This document shows positions 57,445 to 64,000 of a stretch of DNA of 64,000 bases, one piece after another. Under the pieces are notes generated by a model. It made no database searches and was not told where the DNA came from. It saw nothing but the letters and a program-made list of their open reading frames with translations. Source of the stretch: Bretschneidera sinensis (Eukaryota; Streptophyta; Magnoliopsida; Brassicales; Akaniaceae); the NCBI GenBank assembly GCA_023935145.1, contig CM043702.1, positions 55,444,501 to 55,508,500 on the forward strand, given 5' to 3'. Both the position numbers and the translations under genes were made by a program. Numbering within the stretch: the stretch's first letter is position 1; each line of letters opens with the position of its first letter.

Positions 57445-58127
57445 ATCTCCCCCTTTTTGATGATGACAAAACTAATAGGAGAAAACAGTTATAAAAAACT
57501 AAGTGTAAGGTTTTTGCAAAAAATCGGGCAGAGTTTCCTCTGTTTTACGAGTAAAACCACCTTGTAAACAAGTAAACGCAGTTTATATATGCAACTCAAC
57601 CAATCAAAATCTAACTCAACCAAACAACGAATCATATACCATATTCTTTGGAGCAGTGCTCCCCCTAAATCTATGCACTGGTTTCTGTTCACTTGCTTTT
57701 CTTGTTTTCTCATATTTTCTCCCCTGTTTTGAAAACAGCAACAAAAGGGGCTAGAAACTAAAAAATAAGCTACTTAGCTACCATAGTCATCTAGAGTATG
57801 CTTAAAAAAAACTTGTGTACAAAAATTTGGCTCCATTTGGAGTTAGAAATCCTTCCCGGGAAAACTCGGAAGTTTTCATACAAGCAGAAATAGTTTTAAG
57901 GCATAAATCCAAATATAAGCAGTTATAAAACATGCAAGCACATCACAAATAAGTAAAATAGGTGCATGAAACATGTATAATCATGAAGCATCATCATATA
58001 TATAAAAAGACTATACACGAACGGGCTTCGTAAAGCCATATATAAGTAAGAAATACAATAAAGTATGCTCGTGCTAAGAACTAGAACTGAAAGTACTAAG
58101 TACATCAAAGAAAAACAGAAAAGAGAC
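57445..58127. other. Polypurine tract and spacer of element X
   Basis: Noncoding sequence between the LTR and the extra ORF, homologous to the same region of element Y, including TTTGATGATGACAAAACTAA next to the polypurine tract and a GGAGCAGTGCTCC palindrome at 57,651. Confidence 0.7.
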
Positions 58128-59297
58128 TCAATGATCAGGAGAGTTCAAGCCATCATGAATGAGATCCTGAATCTCGACTAGGGAACTCTCTATGCACTCT
58201 CGGTGCAGCTCGAAATCTTCCCGGAGGTGCTCGATGGAGGAGCTCAACATTTGGAATCCGGACTGCATGGTCAGTTGGAGGCTTGTGATAGCCTGTAGTA
58301 AATCGCCATACCCAGCCTGACCAGTACTCGAGTCACCCATGGGAGGTGCTCGGGTGTCCGTATCCATGTCAGCAGTAGCAGCAGCAACATCCTCATCCTC
58401 ATCATTACTGCTCTCATCCTCCCGAATCCATATGTGCTTCCCGGCCTTCGAATAGATGAAGCCATCACGGACCATGCATCCCATTTTCTTCAGCGAGGAG
58501 ACGTTGATGATGTCATTTGGCCCGATATCCTGAGCTTCGGAGGTAGGGAGAGGCACCCAGAAGTGCTGGAGTATGAGCGTGATGAGCATCCCGTAAGGAA
58601 GACACCCGGAGTCGCTTGCTTCGCCATTAATCATGTTGGCGAGCAGCAGGGGGTATATATTGAAGTGGTGCCCAGTTTTAAGGCACCAAATCAATACTAT
58701 ATCTATCTTAGATAGATACCCCCGACTCCCTAGTCTCGGGTGGATGGTCCAACTTACTATGAGATTGAACAATTTCGAGTCTAGGGGCATATCACTACAT
58801 GTGTGAAATGTATTGGGTCTGTACACATAGTTAGGGTCGCCATTGACTATCTGACAAGCCTTCTCAACATCAAAATTGTCTGGCCATCCATCCAGACTTT
58901 ATTGGATCCCTCCCACAAGGATCCTCAAGATACTCACTAGGAGGTCAGTGTTGACCTCAAACTCCACACCCATGACACTGGTTTTGAATCTCAGAGCCAG
59001 TGGACTGGGTTTCACCAAGTTCGCATAGAACTGGTGAATCAGTCGCGGGTAATACTTTTCATGCACTCTAACCAGTGGGGTCAGGTGTATCGCCTCGAAG
59101 GCTGGCAAGATATCGAAGTTACCAAGACGAATAGAGTTGAAGTTGATAACTCTACCCGTCATGATCTTCTTGTGGCGGATTATAGAGTTATACCTCGCTT
59201 TTGCCGCAGGGCTGAAAAACAGAGACTCATCAAACTCTGTTCTAGGCTTCTTGCTTGATGAGCCCGCCACGCCCTTCCCCTGTGACTCCAGATCCAT
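58128..59297 (-). pseudogene. Extra ORF of element X (putative plant transposon protein type)
   Basis: One minus-strand frame of 389 codons from the ATG at 59,297 (MDLESQGKGVAGSSSKKPRT) to a stop at 58,128, broken only by a single TAA at 58,899-58,901. It carries RLIHQFYANLVKPSPLA, TSVMGVEFEVNTDLLVSIL, DSKLFNLIVSWTIHPRLGSRGY, CLKTGHHFN, YGMLITLILQHFWVPL and INVSSLKKMGC. Then follow an acidic low-complexity linker and a C-terminal heptad-like segment (GFQMLSSSIEHLREDFELH). The basic, Ser-rich N-terminus could be nuclear-localising. Function unknown. Far better preserved than pol of the same element. Confidence 0.75.
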
Positions 59298-59602
59298 AGG
59301 TTTGGTGGACCTTGGCCTTATAGGTGCATTTGGTCCCCCAGTAGTGTATTTTACTCGGATTCGATTTGATATTTTTGGGAAATATAGGCTTTTGAGTAAA
59401 AGGAGTTTTTGGTAGAAATGGAAGATTTCAATCGTAGAAAGTTGAAAATAAGGTTCTGGATGAGTAGATCATTGTGTTTAGGTGTTGTTTTGATGGTTTT
59501 TGGATCAAAATGGTGAGATTTGGTGGAGAGAGAAAACTAGGGTTTTTGAAAATGGCGTAAAAATCTAGAAAAAATGAAGAGCCTATTTATAGAATCGCAA
59601 TA

Positions 59603-59827
59603 CCAGTCGACTGGGGTTAGGATACCAGTTGACTGGGTCCTTTTACAAAGATGAATATTTTGGATATCAGTCGACTGGGTCAGGGTACCAGTCGACAGGA
59701 AGAATAGACAGAGAGATGCCAGTCGACTGGTCTAGTTGAACTAGTCGACTGGTATTGACTTACCAGTCGACTGGGAAATTAGGCAGTGACTTTCCAGTCG
59801 ACTGGGATAGACTTATCAGTCGACTGG
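59603..59827. repeat. CCAGTCGACTGG palindrome array upstream of X extra ORF
   Basis: Nine copies, four of them perfect CCAGTCGACTGG, start at 59,603, 59,625, 59,667, 59,688, 59,719, 59,741, 59,763, 59,794 and 59,816; distances are 22, 42, 21, 31, 22, 22, 31 and 22. It lies 300-530 bases upstream of the extra ORF start, between it and the end of pol. Confidence 0.95.
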
Positions 59828-59964
59828 ACTCTTTGAGAAACTTTTTAGTTTTGAGTCTTAGCACGAAATTTGTTTATCTATGCCATCTTGTGTGAGAGAA
59901 ATATTAAACAAGGATTAATGCTCATTCACTAGATGTCAAATATGCATAATGATGAATGATGAAG

Positions 59965-61200
59965 CAATTAAACATTCACTTTATCATAGTCCAACAATCC
60001 CATTAATAGTCTAATTTTACAGAAGCTAGCTTCACTTAGAGGTTTTGTAAGAATGTCAGCTATTTGATATTCTGATGGTATGAATTCTAGTCTTATATCA
60101 CCTTTTTGAGCATGGTCTCTTAAGAAATGATGTCTAATTTCTATGTGTTTAGTTCTAGAGTGCTGAATAGGGTTCTTGGTTAGGTTGATAGGACTAGTAT
60201 TATCACAATGAATTGGGATACTTTTAAATATCATGCCATAGTCTTCTAGTTGTTGTTTCATCCATAATACTTGAGCGCAACAACTTCCAGCTGCTACATA
60301 TTCCGCCTCGGCAGTTGATAGTGCAACAAAATTTTGTTTCTTGGAAAACCAAGAGGTTAACATTGCACCTAAGAATTGGTATGTTCCACTTATGCTCTTT
60401 CTATCTAACCTACACCCAGTAAAATCAGCATCTGAATATCCTACAAGCTCAAAAAAATGAATCTCTAGAGTACCATAATCCTATGGTTTGAGTTCCTTGT
60501 AGATATCTAAGGATTCTTTTTACTGCAACTACATGTGATTCCTTAGGATTAGCCTGAAATCTAGAACACATACATACGCTGAACATTATATCAGGTCTAC
60601 TTGCAATCAAATAAAGTAATGCTCCTATCATGCTTCTATAATTTTTAGTGTCTACACACTTACTTCCTTCATCAAGGTCAAGTTTTGTAGTTGTACTCAC
60701 AGGAGTTCCAAGTGGCTTTGAGCTTTACATTCTGAACATCTTTAGTAGGTCCTTAATGTACTTTGATTAATTGATGAAGATGCCTCCTTTTAGTTGTTTG
60801 ATTTGAAGTCCAAGAAAGTAGGTAAGTTCTCCCATCATACTCATTTCAAACTCACATTGCAGGCATTTTGCAAACTCTTGACACATAGATTCATTAGTAG
60901 CACCAAATATTATATCATCAACATATATTTGAACTATAAAAGTGTCATTTTTGTGAGTTTTTGTAAATAAGGTTGTGTCTATCTTACCTCTTACAAAGTT
61001 ATTGCCAATTAAAAATTTACTTAATCTTTGATACCATGCCCTTGGAGCTTGCTTCAATCCATATAGGGCTTTAGAAAGCTTGTAGACATGATTTGGAAGA
61101 CTAGGATTTTCAAATCCAAGAGGTTGCTCAACATAAACCTCTTCTTCTATAAAGCCATTTAAAAAAGGATTTTTACATCCATTTGAAATAACTTGAACTT
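59965..61200 (-). pseudogene. Sirevirus-like RT palm/thumb and RNase H
   Basis: Minus strand: [29 protein letters not shown] (catalytic YVDD intact), [33 protein letters not shown]. The RNase H part has VALSTAEAEYVAAGSCCAQ, HCDNTSPINLTKNPIQHSRTKHI and EYQIADILTKPL, ending in a stop near 59,965. Frameshifts occur near 60,400 and 61,100, with stops. This closes the pol of element X. Confidence 0.9.
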
Positions 61201-62730
61201 ATTAAAGCATGAAAAAGCTAATAACATTCGAATAGCTTCTAATCTAGCTATGGGAGCACAGGTCTCATCAAAGTCTATTCCTTCTTCTTGATTATATCCC
61301 TTAGCAACTAGTCTAGCCTTGTTTCTAGTTACTATTCCATTTTCATCCATCTTATTTTTAAATACCCATTTAGTTCCAATTATTGTATGATTCTTAGGTC
61401 TAGGAACTAGATTCCATACATTGTTCCTTTCAAATTGATTTATTTCTTCTTGCATTGCAATTATCCAATCATTATCCTTTTCAGCTTCATTAAATGTCTT
61501 AGGTTCTATTTGAGACAAATAGGCTACATAATTGCAAATATTTCTAATAGATGAACGAGTTCTTACCCCTTGTGAAGGATCACCAATCACTTGATCAATC
61601 GGGTGATAATTTACATACCTCCAATCTTTGGGAAGACTATCCTCTTGTCAGCTTGTAGATGGTTGGTTTACTTTGAGAGTTTCCATCTCTCTATTTGTTT
61701 GAGGTGGACTCTCCTTTGGGTCAACAATGGGAGTAGGAGTTTCCGTTCTTGGAATAAAATTAGCATCATCATTAAAAGAAACTTCTCTACTACTAATTGG
61801 GTTAGTTTCATCAAGAGTTACATGTATGGATTCTTCTACCATTAGAGTTCTCTTGTTGAAAACTTTATAAGCCTTACTAGAGGTTGAGTATCCTAAAAAT
61901 ATTCCTTCATCAGTCTTAGAATCAAATTTATCCAAGTTAGTTTTATTGTTATTTAGTATGAAGCATTTACAACCAAAGGTACGAAAATAAGAGATATTAG
62001 GCTTTCTACCTTTCCATAATTCATATGGAGTTTTGTCAAGCATAGGCCTAATTAAAATTCTATTTAAGATATAGCAAGAGGTGTTTACCATTTCAACCCA
62101 AAAGTATTTTGGTAAATTATTTTCACAAAGCATTGTTCTTGAAAATTCTTCTAGAACTCTATTTTTCCTCTCAACAACTCCATTTTGTTAAGGAGTTCTA
62201 GGGGCTGAAAAGTTGTGATTAATTCCATTTTCATCACAAAATTTCGAAAAACTTTGGTTTTCAATTTCTTTTCCATGATCACTTCTAATTCTTGAAATAC
62301 AAATTCCTTTTTCATTTTGAACTTTTTTGCAAAAGTTTTCAAATTCTTTGAAAGCTTCATCCTTGTAAGCAATTAAAATAACAAAGGTATATCTTGAATA
62401 GTCATCAACAATAACAAGAGCATATTGATGGCCACCTAGACTAATGGTACTTATTGGACCAAATAAGTCCATATGCAAAAGTTCTAAAGGTCTAGTAGTT
62501 GAGACTACATTCTTCGATTTAAAAGAAATCCTAGTTTGTTTTCCCATTTGACATGCATCACATACTTTATCTTTTTCAAAATTGATTTTGGGAAGTCTAA
62601 TGACTAAATCTTTTCTTGAAATGATTTTCAGCAAGTTCATGTTCACATGACCAAGCTTTCTATGCCATAGCCATGGATTTTCACTAAATGCAGGAAAACA
62701 TTTTTCATTTTCGCCATGCAAGGATTTCAA
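61159..62730 (-). pseudogene. Sirevirus-like integrase and N-terminal RT
   Basis: One minus-strand frame broken only by stops: integrase zinc motif WHRKLGHVNMNLL with CDACQMGKQ, core motifs LHMDLFGPI, VDDYSRYTFV, RIRSDHGKEIE and NGVVERKNR (D, D and E kept), then FGCKCFILNN, GIFLGYSTSSKAYKVFN. It passes into RT with [46 protein letters not shown] and [16 protein letters not shown]. Confidence 0.92.
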
Positions 62731-62755
62731 GTCAACTATATAGACATTTTCATGT

Positions 62756-63080
62756 TTATGGCCAAAAAAATTTAATCTCGTTACTCTTGATGTCTATAAC
62801 TAGACAATGGGAGGTCTCAAATGTGACTTTGTTGCCTTTGTCACAAAGTTGACTAATACTTAGTAAATTTGGCTTAAGGCCTTGTACTAGCAATACATTA
62901 TCTATGGTTGAGAAATCATTACCAACTTTTCCACGCCCGATGATATTTATTTTTGTGTTGTCTCCAATGGTGACAAGTCCACCATCTCTTAGAGTTAACT
63001 CCTTGAATACACTTTTATCACCGGTCATGTGTTTTAAGCATCCATTATCAAGGTACCAACAATTACCCTTTTCCTTGGTG
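62756..63080 (-). pseudogene. Sirevirus-like aspartic protease
   Basis: The active site reads WYLDNGCLKHMTGDKSVF, with Asn for the usual Ser in Asp-Ser-Gly. It is followed by GGLVTIGDNTKINIIGRGKVG and PNLLSISQLCDKG, typical for plant copia. It is offset by a frameshift from the integrase downstream. Confidence 0.88.
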
Positions 63081-64000
63081 TGGAGACATATCTACGTCAC
63101 ACAAGGATACACAATGGCATTTTTAGGTACCCAAAATTTCTTGGGTCCTTTGGGGTTAGTCCTTGAAAATACAGTTCCTTTTGGGACCCATACTTTCTTA
63201 ACAGTATATGGTGATCTATAGATATGTTGATGATGCATAATCCTAGGATAATAGTTATTGAAATTTCTAGGATTTCTTAGTTGTGCATGCCTATAATGCT
63301 TGGGATATAAGTTCCTAGGATACATGTTTCTATTATAAAGAGTATGAATATTCATGTCATTTTCAGAAAATGTATGATTATGATTCCTAAGATACATGCT
63401 TGCGTTATCATGAGTATGCATATTATTTCTGGAATGATTATGACAATAATTCCTAGGATATGCTTGTGCAGTGTGCAAGTCTTGGGTATACAAGTTGTTC
63501 CTAGAATGCACATGATGATTATTCCTAACATGTGCATGAGCATTCCTTGAATGAGCATACATGTAAGCATGAGTATTTCTAGGATTCTTCAATCTTGTAT
63601 TAGCATTAGAATTAGTATTTCTAGACATGCTATCATTCAATGGGGGTGTGATTTTAACCTTAGAAGTAGAGGCTTCATTCACACATGAAGCTTTCATGAA
63701 TAAGCTCTCTTTTGATTTTTGCTTGCCTAATGGAGAGTATCCTAAACCAGATTTTCCTCCACTTAATCTTTGGCAAGAAAGCACTTCATCAAGCTTTTCT
63801 TTACCAAGCATGAGTCTAGATATAGTACCATTCAATTCTACTATCTTCTTATTTAAATTTTCATTTTCATCTTTGAGGAAGTCTTGAGAAGTATTATACA
63901 GCAATGAAGATAATTTTTCTTTATCTTCTCTTAGACTTATCATCTCCTTAGAAAGGGTTGACACCTCTTTTTAAGAGTAGAGTTTCTAGAATCGAATTTC
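63081..64000 (-). pseudogene. Sirevirus-like gag, C-terminal part (runs off the window)
   Basis: Open minus-strand frame from the window edge to a stop at 63,092, in the frame of the protease. The N-terminal visible part is a coiled coil (LREDKEKLSSLL, ENLNKKIVELNGTISRL). A long region rich in His, Asn, Arg and Tyr follows with repeated RN(N/L)HxH units (63,230-63,600), then VKKVWVPKGT and KKFWVPKNA. The repeated K(V/F)WVPK motif just before protease is a hallmark of Sirevirus gag. The N-terminus and 5' LTR lie beyond 64,000. Confidence 0.85.

Noticed and set aside
59603..59827. Regularly spaced palindromes might suggest a CRISPR array
   Set aside because: Repeats are 12 bases with 9-30-base spacers in a plant retrotransposon. 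No cas genes are present and the genome is eukaryotic.
63344..63887. Plus-strand open frames
   Set aside because: Antisense of the His/Asn-rich Sirevirus-like gag, which is clearly coding on the minus strand.

Overview
The window is nuclear DNA of a flowering plant, most likely a eudicot. The evidence is two plant-type genes with GT-AG introns, AT-rich spacers with long AT/GT microsatellites, and dense plant retrotransposons of the Athila, Tat, Sirevirus-like and other Ty1-copia groups, plus plant LINEs and an endogenous pararetrovirus. I cannot name the species. Only two host genes are supported, side by side on the + strand: a seven-exon WD40 gene of the STRAP family (35,744-42,042) and a two-exon histone H2A.Z gene (42,912-47,070).

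Layout. 1-2.2 kb: AT-rich DNA with the stump of a copia element and a 51-bp tandem repeat. 2.2-4.36 kb: broken endogenous pararetrovirus (RT/RNase H and a downstream ORF, minus strand). 4.4-20.1 kb: a large Tat-type Ty3/gypsy element on the minus strand with an antisense extra ORF (plus strand, 4,874-6,797). Its gag and pol are split by a nested Athila element (11,493-19,196) flanked by a perfect 5-bp target duplication, GGGAT. 20.1-24.8 kb: a fragment of an Athila-like LTR, then a decayed Ty1-copia element. 24.8-35 kb: old debris, including a Ty3/gypsy scrap, a pair of direct repeats around 1 kb, a MITE and two LINE remnants in opposite orientations. 35.7-47.1 kb: the two host genes, with a LINE scrap and a MITE-like hairpin in STRAP introns and a 270-bp duplication in the H2A.Z intron. 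48.3-52 kb: two large inverted-repeat structures. 52.5-64 kb: two copies of one Sirevirus-like Ty1-copia family on the minus strand, one nested in the other, each with an extra ORF between pol and the 3' LTR.

The most interesting signal is not a gene. Three retrotransposon families here (Sirevirus-like, the copia element at 20-25 kb, and Athila) each carry an array of a short self-complementary motif in the LTR. The motifs differ: CCAGTCGACTGG, a CCATGG-centred motif, and GCGCTCGAGCGC. In the first two families the copies lie almost exactly 2, 3, 4 or 5 helical turns apart (21-22, 31, 41-42 and 51 bp). In the Sirevirus-like and Athila elements a second array lies just upstream of the extra ORF after pol, and the two extra ORFs share a short sequence signature near the N-terminus. 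A self-encoded DNA-binding or anti-silencing module is one testable reading.
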